Below, piece after piece: positions 8,534-16,847 of a DNA stretch of 64,000 nucleotides. This stretch comes from Thalassospira lohafexi (lineage in GTDB: Bacteria > Pseudomonadota > Alphaproteobacteria > Rhodospirillales > Thalassospiraceae). The position numbers were made by a program, and so were the translations under genes. The stretch spans positions 496,001 to 560,000 of the forward strand of contig NZ_NXGX01000001.1 of assembly GCF_002844275.1 (NCBI RefSeq), read 5' to 3'. The notes beneath the pieces were generated by a model. That model saw only the letters and a program-made list of their open reading frames with translations. It was not told the origin of the DNA and ran no database searches. Positions within the stretch are counted from its first letter, which is position 1. The number at the start of each line of letters is the position of its first letter.

Positions 8534-9732
8534 AGCAACAATTCCAGGGCTATCTTCGTGCCGATGGGCGCAAGGGCATCCGAAACACGATTGTCGTGGC
8601 TTACCTTGTTGAATGTGCCCATTTCGTTGCATCCAAAATTGTGGCCGGCTTTGATGACAACGACGTGCAGCTGATCGGGTTTCCCGGCTGTTTCCCGAAT
8701 GAATATGCCGCGCGCATGATGGAACGTTTGTGTACCCATCCCAATGTCGGCGGGGTGCTGTTTGTGTCGCTTGGCTGCGAAAGTTTCGACAAAGTTCGCG
8801 CATCCAAGGCCGTATCTGAGGCCAACCGTCCGGTCGAAACTTTGGTGATCCAGCGATCCGGCGGCACCGCAAAAACGGTTGCGACCGGCAAAGAATGGGT
8901 GCGTTCGGCTTTGAACAAGGTGGCACAGGTTGAACGTGCTCCGATGGGTGTTGATGAGCTGATTATCGGAACGATTTGCGGTGGATCGGACGGAACGTCT
9001 GGTATTTCGGGAAATCCGGCGGCGGGCAAGGCTTTTGATATTTTGATCGGCGAAGGCGCGGCCTGCATCTTTGAAGAAACCGGCGAGTTGATCAGTTGCG
9101 AAGACATCATGGTCGAACGCGCGGCAACGCCCGAATTGGGCAAAGAGCTGCGCGCAGCCGTCGAAAAGGCTGAACGGTATTACGCAACCCTTGGATATGG
9201 ATCGTTTGCAGCAGGCAATGCCGCAGGCGGACTTTCAACGATCGAGGAAAAAAGCCTCGGCGCCTATGTCAAATCCGGTGACAGCCAGATCATGGGGCTG
9301 ATCAAGCCCGGTGATGTGCCGCCCAAGGGGGGCTTGTACCTGATGGATGTGGTGCCCGATGGGGAAGTGCGGTTTGGCTTCCCGAATATTTCGGATAATG
9401 CCGAAATCGTCGAGATGATCGCAAGTGGTGCGCATATGACGCTTTTCGTTACGGGGCGCGGGTCGGTTGTCGGTTCGGCCATTTCACCTGTGATCAAAAT
9501 TTGCGCCAATCCAGACACGTACCGTGCGCTTGAAGACGACATGGATGTGAACGCAGGCGCAATCATCGAAGGCCTGCGCTCGATTGAGGAGGTCGGACAG
9601 GAAATCCACGATCTGGTGATTTCGGTCGCAAAAGGCGCCCAAACCAAGTCTGAGATCCTCGGCCATCGCGAATTCATTCTGACATACAAAACGTTTGAAC
9701 CAATCGGGCCTTCGTGCCTGCCGACCGTTTGA
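8530..9732 (+). CDS. UxaA-type dehydratase large catalytic subunit
   Basis: A 400-residue homologue of the UxaA/GarD catalytic domain. It begins with GYLRADGRKGIRN and contains conserved cysteines in GFPGCF, SLGCESFD and GTICGGSDGTSG, expected to hold the catalytic iron, plus the GNPAAG motif. Family members are iron-dependent dehydratases of sugar acids (altronate, galactarate) or the sulfo-lyase SuyB. With the enolase-superfamily enzyme it gives the operon two sugar-acid dehydratases, which suggests two substrates or stereoisomers. Confidence 0.88.
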   Translation: MKQQFQGYLRADGRKGIRNTIVVAYLVECAHFVASKIVAGFDDNDVQLIGFPGCFPNEYAARMMERLCTHPNVGGVLFVSLGCESFDKVRASKAVSEANRPVETLVIQRSGGTAKTVATGKEWVRSALNKVAQVERAPMGVDELIIGTICGGSDGTSGISGNPAAGKAFDILIGEGAACIFEETGELISCEDIMVERAATPELGKELRAAVEKAERYYATLGYGSFAAGNAAGGLSTIEEKSLGAYVKSGDSQIMGLIKPGDVPPKGGLYLMDVVPDGEVRFGFPNISDNAEIVEMIASGAHMTLFVTGRGSVVGSAISPVIKICANPDTYRALEDDMDVNAGAIIEGLRSIEEVGQEIHDLVISVAKGAQTKSEILGHREFILTYKTFEPIGPSCLPTV

Positions 9733-9741
9733 GGAGGAAAC

Positions 9742-10479
9742 ATGAAAAGAATTGAAGGAAAGCTGTGTCTGGTGACGGCCGCCGGGCAGGGGATCGGTCG
9801 TGCATCGGCAGAACGTCTGGCCGCCGAAGGCGGACGTGTGATCGCGACCGACATCAACGACAAAGCCCTTGCAGAACTGGCCGCAATTGACGGGATCGAG
9901 GCCAGAAAGCTGGATGTCACCGATAAGGGGGCGATCACGTCGCTGATCGATGACATTGGCACCGTTGATGTTCTGTTTAACTGTGCGGGCATTGTCCATA
10001 ACGGTACGATCCTTGAGGCGACCGAAGAAGAATGGGACTTTGCTTTCGACTTGAATGTGAAGTCACAGTTCCGCATGATCCGTGCCGTGCTGCCCGGAAT
10101 GATTGAAAAAGGTCACGGGTCGATCATTAATATGTCCTCGGTCGCGGGACCGGTGACTGGGCCTGTAAACCGGTTGGTCTATTCTGCGTCCAAGGCGGCA
10201 GTTGCGGGCATGACACGGGCGATTGCCAACGATTATGTCAAACAGGGTATTCGGTGTAACGCCATTGCGCCCGGAACGGTCGACAGCCCAAGCTTGCATG
10301 AACGGTTGCGTGCGACCGGGGATTACGACGGGGCGCTTAAGGCCTTTATCGGGCGTCAGCCGATGGGCCGGATTGGCAAGCCCGAAGAAATAGCCGCACT
10401 GGTAACCTATCTGGCTTCTGAAGAGAGCGGATTTACCACCGGTGTCGTTCACGTTGTCGATGGCGGCTGGACTGCCTAA
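9742..10479 (+). CDS. SDR dehydrogenase, probable 2-keto-3-deoxy-L-fuconate-type dehydrogenase
   Basis: A 245-residue classical short-chain dehydrogenase. The coenzyme motif is TAAGQGIG (the more usual form is TGxxxGIG), followed by NCAG, the catalytic Ser in NMSSVAG and YSASK. The TAAGQGIG variant is shared, from memory, with BDH2/DHRS6 proteins and the 2-keto-3-deoxy-L-fuconate dehydrogenase of Xanthomonas. It would oxidise the 2-keto-3-deoxy acid at C4 to a 2,4-diketo acid for the hydrolase encoded next. A strong GAGGAGG ribosome site precedes the ATG. Confidence 0.88.
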   Translation: MKRIEGKLCLVTAAGQGIGRASAERLAAEGGRVIATDINDKALAELAAIDGIEARKLDVTDKGAITSLIDDIGTVDVLFNCAGIVHNGTILEATEEEWDFAFDLNVKSQFRMIRAVLPGMIEKGHGSIINMSSVAGPVTGPVNRLVYSASKAAVAGMTRAIANDYVKQGIRCNAIAPGTVDSPSLHERLRATGDYDGALKAFIGRQPMGRIGKPEEIAALVTYLASEESGFTTGVVHVVDGGWTA

Positions 10480-10510
10480 GCGAAAATTGAAAAGAAGGAA
10501 GTGAAGTAAG

Positions 10511-11350
10511 ATGAAATTCGCACGTTATGGAGAACGCGGGGCAGAGAAGCCGGCACTTGTGGATGCAAGCGGCAATCTGCGCGATCTGTCTGCGCATGTT
10601 GGCGACATCGCTGGTGACGTTCTTACCCGTCTCGATACGCTTAAATCAATTGATCCAGAATCGCTGCCGCTGGTTGATGGCGCGCAACGTCTGGGGGCCT
10701 GCGTCGGACAGACCGGAAAGTTCATTTGTATTGGTCTGAACTATGCCGATCACGCTGCTGAGTCTGGTATGGAAGTACCGCCAGAACCGGTTATTTTTGC
10801 CAAATATACCTCGGCGATTTGCGGCCCGAATGATCCGATCATCATTCCGCGCGGTTCGGAAAAAACTGACTGGGAAGTCGAACTTGGCTTTGTCATTGGC
10901 AAAACGGCAAAGTACGTCTCCGAAGAAAATGCACTGGATCACGTTGCCGGTTTTTGCCTGATCAATGATGTGTCCGAACGCGCTTATCAGATCGAACGCG
11001 CTGGCCAATGGTCCAAAGGAAAATCATCGGACAACTTTGGTCCGACCGGTCCGTGGCTCGTGACCCCGGACGAAGTTGGCGATTTTGACAAGCTTGGCAT
11101 GTGGCTTGATGTGAACGGCGAACGCGTTCAGGACGGATCGACCGCAACCATGGTCTACCGGGTGCCGCATCTGGTTGCGTATTTGTCGCAGTTCTTTACC
11201 CTGCATCCGGGCGATATCATTTCGACGGGCACACCTCCCGGTGTGGGGCTTGGCTTTAAACCGCCGCGCTATCTTAAAGAGGGCGATGTGGTAGAGCTCG
11301 GCATCGACAAGCTGGGCACCCAGCGTCAGGTTTGCGTTAAGGACGAGTAA
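10511..11350 (+). CDS. FAH-family hydrolase, probable 2,4-diketo-3-deoxy-acid hydrolase
   Basis: A 279-residue fumarylacetoacetate hydrolase-fold protein. The C-terminal domain shows FCIGLNYADHA-like and KYTSAICGPNDPIIIP elements, the metal-binding DWEVELG pair of glutamates, INDVSER and the STGTPPGVG loop. In the oxidative L-fucose and L-rhamnose routes this family cleaves the 2,4-diketo-3-deoxy acid to pyruvate and L-lactate. Its position as last gene after the SDR fits that terminal step. GAAGGAAGTG upstream provides the ribosome site. Confidence 0.88.
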   Translation: MKFARYGERGAEKPALVDASGNLRDLSAHVGDIAGDVLTRLDTLKSIDPESLPLVDGAQRLGACVGQTGKFICIGLNYADHAAESGMEVPPEPVIFAKYTSAICGPNDPIIIPRGSEKTDWEVELGFVIGKTAKYVSEENALDHVAGFCLINDVSERAYQIERAGQWSKGKSSDNFGPTGPWLVTPDEVGDFDKLGMWLDVNGERVQDGSTATMVYRVPHLVAYLSQFFTLHPGDIISTGTPPGVGLGFKPPRYLKEGDVVELGIDKLGTQRQVCVKDE

Positions 11351-11373
11351 GCGTCTCTAACCGAAGACAAAAG

Positions 11374-11405
11374 TAAAGCGCGGTTCCCAGCGGAGCCGCG
11401 CTTTA
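11374..11405. terminator. Hairpin terminator between converging operons
   Basis: TAAAGCGCGG and CCGCGCTTTA form a perfect 10-bp stem around a 12-nt loop. It lies 23 nt after the FAH gene and just downstream of the converging CoA-transferase gene. The T-runs are short, so it may work in both directions with moderate efficiency. Confidence 0.7.
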
Positions 11406-11432
11406 TGAGTTTAGGGAGTAATTTTTCGCCTC

Positions 11433-12566
11433 TTACCAACCGCTTTCAAGCAAGTCATTTGCTTCGCCAAGTTCGGGGGCAGCTTTTGAGGATGCCGGGC
11501 GGCAGCCATCAATCCGTAAGGGCAGCTTTGTCGTTTTCATTTCGACATCCCCCCGTCGGATGTCCTGAACCATATCAAGGTTCTGCAAGATACCGCTTTC
11601 AACCACACCATCCCAATCCATGACCGGGGCGGCCCAGATATCATTGGCGACGAATTTCTCCATCCAGTCGGCACTGCTTGATGTCTTAAGGCGCGCAGCC
11701 AAGCGGGCCTTGATTTCGTCGCGTTGCTTGAAGGCATCCATCGTGGTGACATCGGTGCCAATGCCGGTGATTTGCGCAACTATTTCAAGTTTCCCCATGG
11801 CAATGGCGATATAGCCATCGGCGGTTTCATACACGCCGTATGGTGCGGCCAGATAAGCATGGGCCGGATTGTTTTTGGAGCGTTTCGGGGTTCGCTTGCC
11901 ATCGTTGAACCATGTCGTCAGAAGCTCGAACTGCAAATCGGCAAGAACTTCGATCAATGACGTTTCAACATACCCACCGATCCCCTTGGTCGCGCGGCGA
12001 TACAGCAGGGCCAAGACACCATGTGCCAGCGCGGAACCAGCAAGCACATCTGCCACCGGCAGACCCATCGCCACCGGGCCGTCATCCTGCCCACCCGAAA
12101 GCCACATAACGCCAGATCGGGCTTGGGCCAAAAGATCCTGTCCGGGCAGGTTGACCCATGGGCCGTCCGAGCCATAGCCAGTAACCGTGCCGTAAACGAC
12201 AGTGGGATTGATCTTTTTGACGTCTTCATAGCCAAACCCAAGCCGTTCCATCACACCCGGGCGAAAGTTCTGCAAAATCACATCGGCGTCGGTAACAAGC
12301 TTTCGAAGCCGGGCTTTGTCTTCATCTGATTTAAGGTCAACCGCAACCGACCGCTTGTTACGGTTGATCGCGTGAAAGATCGTGCTTTCGCCGCCGATCT
12401 TGGTGTCTGTCAGATATAGATACCGCGACAGGTCGCCAAGCCCGGTGCGTTCAACCTTGACCACATCCGCGCCAAGATCAGCCAGTTTTAAGGCGCAATA
12501 GGGCCCGGCCAGGAATTGCGAGAAATCAAGGACCTTAAGGCCATCAAGGGGCAAGAGTTCAGTCAT
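11433..12566 (-). CDS. Class III (CaiB/BaiF) CoA-transferase
   Basis: A 377-residue family III CoA-transferase: the N-terminus has DGLKVLDFSQFLAGPYCA and LGADVVKVER, and the probable catalytic aspartate is D144 in LPGQDLLAQARSG. Such enzymes move CoA between carboxylic acids such as oxalate, carnitine, succinate or mesaconate. Its start overlaps the stop of the upstream solute-binding-like gene by 4 nt, so the two are cotranscribed, converging on the sugar operon. A CoA-transferase and the MaoC hydratase imply that some acid intermediate is handled as a CoA ester. Confidence 0.88.
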   Translation of the reverse strand: MTELLPLDGLKVLDFSQFLAGPYCALKLADLGADVVKVERTGLGDLSRYLYLTDTKIGGESTIFHAINRNKRSVAVDLKSDEDKARLRKLVTDADVILQNFRPGVMERLGFGYEDVKKINPTVVYGTVTGYGSDGPWVNLPGQDLLAQARSGVMWLSGGQDDGPVAMGLPVADVLAGSALAHGVLALLYRRATKGIGGYVETSLIEVLADLQFELLTTWFNDGKRTPKRSKNNPAHAYLAAPYGVYETADGYIAIAMGKLEIVAQITGIGTDVTTMDAFKQRDEIKARLAARLKTSSSADWMEKFVANDIWAAPVMDWDGVVESGILQNLDMVQDIRRGDVEMKTTKLPLRIDGCRPASSKAAPELGEANDLLESGW

Positions 12567-13702
12567 GCGCAGAAGCTTTCGTCCAATCGGTTCTGAAGGG
12601 CGGGAAGGGCAGCATCCGGAGTGGTTTTTTCGCGAAGAAGATCAAGCAGGATTTCGGATGCGTCTTCCTGAAAAGCCATATATCCGGCGTGACGCGGACG
12701 CAGCCATGCGGCCTCGTGGGTCATGCGGGTATTGTTATAAAGTCCGCCAACCGGGGCATTCACCGACGGGTTGCCCCAGGCAACTGCATTGCCCGGTTGA
12801 CCATTGTTCTGGGAATACAGTCCGCGCTGGATGTCAGACGATGCCACCCAAAGTGCGAAGTCGGTGCAAATTTCGGGGTGTTTCGTACCAGATGAAACTG
12901 CAATGCCGGTTCCCCCAAGGGCCGATCCAAGCGGGCCAGACGCACCAAGTGACGGCATGTCGTGAAAAGCAATGCGATGGGACCGATATCCCACCCGGCC
13001 ATAAGGGGCGTACAGGTAAACAAACGGGCACAGGGCAAATTGATCACCGTCTGCAAGCGCATCAAGGGCGGCAATCGGATCCATGTCAAAACAGGCCGGA
13101 TCGACAAGGCTAACCAATGTCTGCATGGCGGCAATGACGTCGCGTGCGGCGGTGCTGTCAATCTGTGCGTGGCGCGTGACCGGGAAAGGTGCGCCATGGT
13201 TTGCCAGTAACGTGAAAAACGACATCAGCACGTGGGGCGCGCGCAACGGCCATACCACACGCCCCTTTTTTGCCTCGGCAAGGACATCGTCAAACCGGGG
13301 GGCAGGGGCGGTTAAAAGATCCGGGCGTAATGCCTGCACCTGACAGGCGGCATCAACGGGTAAGGCCCATTGATGGTCTTTGTAAAAATAGCTTTGAAAA
13401 CTTTTGCCAACTGTCTCGGCGAACAACTGTGCCAGCTTGTCTTGGTCGCCAAAGCGATCGATTGGAAGAAGGCAGTTTTTTTCAACCACGGCACCGACAT
13501 GGGGATGATCAATGATGATGAGGTCATAGGCGCTTGCCAGTTCCTCAACCGGGGTACTTTCAAACTCCTGAAGGGATCGCTTGTCCCAAACGATATCAAC
13601 ATTGGGATGGCGTTCACGAAACGCAGAACTCGCAGCAACCAATGGATCGTAGCCACGCGGATCAGACCACGTCATTCCCCTAAGGCGTATTGTGTCGGGC
13701 AT
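12563..13702 (-). CDS. Leaderless solute-binding-protein homologue paired with CoA-transferase
   Basis: A 379-residue protein with the fold signature of extracellular solute-binding family 1: a SSAFRERHPNVDIVW start, YDLIIIDHP, a WALPVDA segment and a late LWVASSDIQRGLYSQNNGQP. I placed the start at 13702 (MPDTIRLRGMTW) because GGAGGAAA sits just upstream; a start 24 nt earlier would add eight residues but still no signal peptide. With no hydrophobic leader it should stay in the cytoplasm, where a transport role is unlikely. A cytosolic sensor, substrate carrier or enzyme partner is possible. Confidence 0.8.
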   Translation of the reverse strand: MPDTIRLRGMTWSDPRGYDPLVAASSAFRERHPNVDIVWDKRSLQEFESTPVEELASAYDLIIIDHPHVGAVVEKNCLLPIDRFGDQDKLAQLFAETVGKSFQSYFYKDHQWALPVDAACQVQALRPDLLTAPAPRFDDVLAEAKKGRVVWPLRAPHVLMSFFTLLANHGAPFPVTRHAQIDSTAARDVIAAMQTLVSLVDPACFDMDPIAALDALADGDQFALCPFVYLYAPYGRVGYRSHRIAFHDMPSLGASGPLGSALGGTGIAVSSGTKHPEICTDFALWVASSDIQRGLYSQNNGQPGNAVAWGNPSVNAPVGGLYNNTRMTHEAAWLRPRHAGYMAFQEDASEILLDLLREKTTPDAALPALQNRLDESFCA

Positions 13703-13871
13703 AGAAATATTTCCTCCTGCCGTCACTTTAAGGGCGATGATTTATAAATGAAAGAGTATTTTATATTTGATATTATGTTTATGCTAACGCAGGTTCGGTT
13801 GCCAGAAAGCAGCCCGCGCGCATATACTCCGCCTAATGTAAGAAGCGGTTCGCAAACCCCTGAGAGGACCT

Positions 13872-14666
13872 ATGAACGGCAAAGCCGAAGTACCAACGGA
13901 AGAAGAAAAATACCGCGCCCCGGCATTGTCAAAAGGGCTTGATATTCTTGAGCTTCTTGCCTCTGAGGCGGATGGGTTGTCGCAGATTGCCATTGCCAAG
14001 GAACTGGGGCGCAATACCTCGGAAATTTTCCGTATGCTCATGGTGCTGTGCCAGCGCGGATATGTCGAACAGCGCGAAGATGATGACCGGTATCTGCTGA
14101 CGACCAAGATGTTCGAAGTCGCACACCGTCATCCGCCAATCCGTCGCCTGACCTCCATCGCGGGGGAGGCGATGCAACGCCTTGCCAATGATGTGAACCA
14201 GTCAATGCATCTGGCGATCATTCATTCGGGCAAAGTGCTTGTCATTGCGCAGGTTGACTGCCCGGATAATAACATCACTGCCGTACGACTTGGCGCGCAG
14301 ATCAACATCTATGACACGGCATCAGGCCGGGTTTTGGCGGCATGGATGGCACCAGATGCGCGTGACATGCTGCTTCAGGAAGCCGGAGGAGAAGGCAAAG
14401 AGGAACACCAAGCCTTCCTTGCCGATTTGCGTGACGTGCGAGAAGCCGGATATTGTGAATCCCAATCTTTGACCATCGGGGGTGTTTTGAACCTGTCCGC
14501 CCCGATTTTTGATTTTTCGGGCAAGGTTGTCGCCGCCCTGACAATCCCGTTCATCCATCGCCTGTCGGGAACCTCCATCGTGACCGTCGATGAATGCCGG
14601 GAACGCTTGGTCGCACTATGCGCGGATATCTCGCGTAGGCTCGGTGCCGGGGCTGGCAACAGTTAA
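13872..14666 (+). CDS. IclR-family transcriptional regulator
   Basis: A 264-residue regulator with an N-terminal winged helix (residues about 15-80: LSKGLDILELL, SQIAIAKELGRNTSEIFRMLMVL) and a C-terminal effector domain containing NQSMHLAIIHSGKVLVIAQV and LNLSAPIFDFSGKVVAALTIP. IclR proteins bind a small catabolic acid and control adjacent degradation genes. It lies between the CoA-transferase operon (divergent) and a 2-hydroxyacid dehydrogenase (same strand), so it is the best candidate local regulator for this island. Confidence 0.92.
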   Translation: MNGKAEVPTEEEKYRAPALSKGLDILELLASEADGLSQIAIAKELGRNTSEIFRMLMVLCQRGYVEQREDDDRYLLTTKMFEVAHRHPPIRRLTSIAGEAMQRLANDVNQSMHLAIIHSGKVLVIAQVDCPDNNITAVRLGAQINIYDTASGRVLAAWMAPDARDMLLQEAGGEGKEEHQAFLADLRDVREAGYCESQSLTIGGVLNLSAPIFDFSGKVVAALTIPFIHRLSGTSIVTVDECRERLVALCADISRRLGAGAGNS

Positions 14667-14695
14667 GATGAAACTGTGACGTAAGAAATTTTAAC

Positions 14696-14711
14696 AACTT
14701 GTTTTACAAGT
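14696..14711. promoter_or_regulatory. Inverted repeat upstream of the 2-hydroxyacid dehydrogenase
   Basis: ACTTGT and ACAAGT (14697-14702 and 14706-14711) are mirrored around TTT, with a further A at 14696. The left arm overlaps a weak TTGTTT -35-like hexamer at 14699. The AACTTG half-site is the same as in the repeat at 870-896, although the spacing differs. Confidence 0.4.
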
Positions 14712-14758
14712 GTGCGTTGACTAGTCTGAAGGTCCTTGCCCCATCGGAGTAGCCCCTC

Positions 14759-15697
14759 ATGTCACGATCTGTTCTTGCCCTTTTGGATGTCCGTCCGGCC
14801 TATACGGAAATGCTTGCCCAAAAGTATGACTTGCATCGCTGGGACCTGCTTGATGACAAAAAAGCGTTCCTGAACCAGACCGGCAAAGACATCACCGCTC
14901 TTGTGACTTCGGCTGGTTTTGGGTTGCCCGATGGATTGATTGACGACTTGCCGAACCTTGAGGTGATTACAAGTTTTGGTGTCGGGTATGACTCGATTGA
15001 TATCGAAGCCTGCCGAGCACAGGGTATCCGTGTGTCAAACACACCTGATGTTTTGACCGATGATGTTGCCGATACCGGCATCATGCTAATGCATGCCACC
15101 TTGCGCCGTATCGTGGTTGGGGATCATTGGGCACGAAGCGGTCAATGGGCACAAAAAGGTGCAATGGCGCTTACGCGGTCCGTGCGGGGTAAAAAGCTTG
15201 GTATTGTTGGGCTTGGCCGGATCGGACAGGGGATTGCATCGCGCGCCGAACCAAGTGGGGTTGAAATCGGCTATTTCGGGCGCAGCCCCAAACAGGTCGA
15301 TTATCGGTACTTCGATGATCTGGTTGCCCTGGCGCAATGGGCTGACATTCTGATGGTGGCCTGTCCCGGCGGGGACGCGACCAAGGGGATTGTTAATGCG
15401 CCGGTATTATCTGCATTGGGCAAAGATGGCTATGTGGTCAACATTGCCCGTGGGTCGGTGATCGATGAACCAGCCCTGATCGACGCCCTTCGCAACGGCG
15501 TGATTGCCGGTGCCGGGTTGGACGTGTTTTACAATGAACCCAACATGGACCGCGCATTTGCCGATTTTGATACTGTGGTTCTGTATCCCCACAGTGCCAG
15601 CGGCACGGTTGAAACCCGCGATGCCATGGCGCAGTTGGTTGTTGATAATCTTGATGCGTGGGACCAACGTGGCGAGCTTGTGACACCTGTCGTCTAA
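14759..15697 (+). CDS. D-2-hydroxyacid dehydrogenase (NAD(P)-dependent)
   Basis: A 312-residue member of the D-isomer 2-hydroxyacid dehydrogenase family. It has the Rossmann motif GLGRIGQGIA near residue 155, the catalytic Arg in NIARGSVID, Glu in GLDVFYNEP and His in LYPHSASGT. These enzymes reduce 2-keto acids such as glyoxylate, hydroxypyruvate or longer keto acids. Placed after the IclR gene, it may reduce or recycle a keto-acid product of the island. Its 3' end is about 20 nt from the end of the converging modC. Confidence 0.9.
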   Translation: MSRSVLALLDVRPAYTEMLAQKYDLHRWDLLDDKKAFLNQTGKDITALVTSAGFGLPDGLIDDLPNLEVITSFGVGYDSIDIEACRAQGIRVSNTPDVLTDDVADTGIMLMHATLRRIVVGDHWARSGQWAQKGAMALTRSVRGKKLGIVGLGRIGQGIASRAEPSGVEIGYFGRSPKQVDYRYFDDLVALAQWADILMVACPGGDATKGIVNAPVLSALGKDGYVVNIARGSVIDEPALIDALRNGVIAGAGLDVFYNEPNMDRAFADFDTVVLYPHSASGTVETRDAMAQLVVDNLDAWDQRGELVTPVV

Positions 15698-15716
15698 TGG
15701 CGGATCGCGCTGCGGT

Positions 15717-16847
15717 CTATTGCTCGCGCAGATGCCCATTGACCGTGACCGATTTGATCACGGCAAAGACCTTTTGATGTAATCCAAGGTTCAATCGGTT
15801 TGCCGACCAACTGGTAATCCGGGCATGAATGCTTGGCCGGTCTGATGCCGGACCGGTATGAATGGCGTCCAAGTCATGGCCAAAGGCCAGACTGATATCA
15901 AGGGTGTCGTTGTTGCTTCCGGCCATTCTGATAATGGTGACGGGGATGACGTTATTGGCACTGATCCCGGCTGGCGGGGTGCGGGCAATCATCACGTCAC
16001 GCGCACGTATATGCAGACGCACCGGTGTATTTATTGCGTGACCAAGGTATGGCACGACGATGCGTTGCCCGGCACAATCGAGAAAACTGACCTGTGCCTT
16101 GGGATCGCGGCTGGCGACCCGTGCCGGAAGAACCGTACCGGTATCAAACTGCCCGGCAAGCGGGGCAAGGTCGGTTCGGCCCAGCATGTCAAATACTGAT
16201 CCGTTTGCCAGCGTTTTGCCGTTATCAATCACCACCATCTGATCGGCCAAACGCGCGACTTCATCAATCGCGTGGCTGACATACAGGATCGGCAGTTTGC
16301 GTTGATCGCGTAGGCTTTCAAAATACGGCAGGATTTCTTCCTTACGCGCTTGATCAAGGGCCGATAACGGCTCATCAAGCAACAAGACATCCGGATTGGC
16401 CAAAAGCGCACGGCCAAGTGCAACACGTTGCTTTTCACCGCCAGACAAATTGTTCGGCTGACGATGCAGCAATTTATGAATGCCCAGCATCTCGATGATG
16501 TCTTGCTGATCAGATGCAGCCAGTTTCAACCGGTTACGTTTGGCACCGTAATAAAGGTTGTCGTGTACGGACATGTGCGGAAACAGGCGGGCATCCTGAA
16601 ACACATATCCAACACGGCGTTTACGAATGGCAAGGTTGATGCTGCGCGCGTGATCAAACAAAACCCGATCACCAAGCTGTACGCGTCCTCGCCGCGGCCG
16701 GGTTAGTCCGGCGATGATGTTAATGATCGTTGTCTTGCCACTGCCCGACGGTCCAAACAGGGCGGTGATCCCCGGTTCTTCGATGCTGAAATCAGCATCA
16801 AGTGCGAATTTCCCGATTTGATGCGAGATACTGACAGAAATGCTCAT
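15717..16847 (-). CDS. modC: Molybdate ABC transporter ATP-binding protein ModC
   Basis: A 376-residue ABC ATPase with Walker A GPSGSGKTT (residues 32-40), signature LSGGE (134-138), Walker B LLLDEP ending near residue 160 and switch His in YVSHAID. After about residue 290 a MOP-type molybdate-binding domain follows, with the segments RLHIRARDVMIA and NVIPVTI, which separates ModC from other importers. It is the last gene of modABC and overlaps modB by 4 nt. Confidence 0.94.
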   Translation of the reverse strand: MSISVSISHQIGKFALDADFSIEEPGITALFGPSGSGKTTIINIIAGLTRPRRGRVQLGDRVLFDHARSINLAIRKRRVGYVFQDARLFPHMSVHDNLYYGAKRNRLKLAASDQQDIIEMLGIHKLLHRQPNNLSGGEKQRVALGRALLANPDVLLLDEPLSALDQARKEEILPYFESLRDQRKLPILYVSHAIDEVARLADQMVVIDNGKTLANGSVFDMLGRTDLAPLAGQFDTGTVLPARVASRDPKAQVSFLDCAGQRIVVPYLGHAINTPVRLHIRARDVMIARTPPAGISANNVIPVTIIRMAGSNNDTLDISLAFGHDLDAIHTGPASDRPSIHARITSWSANRLNLGLHQKVFAVIKSVTVNGHLREQ

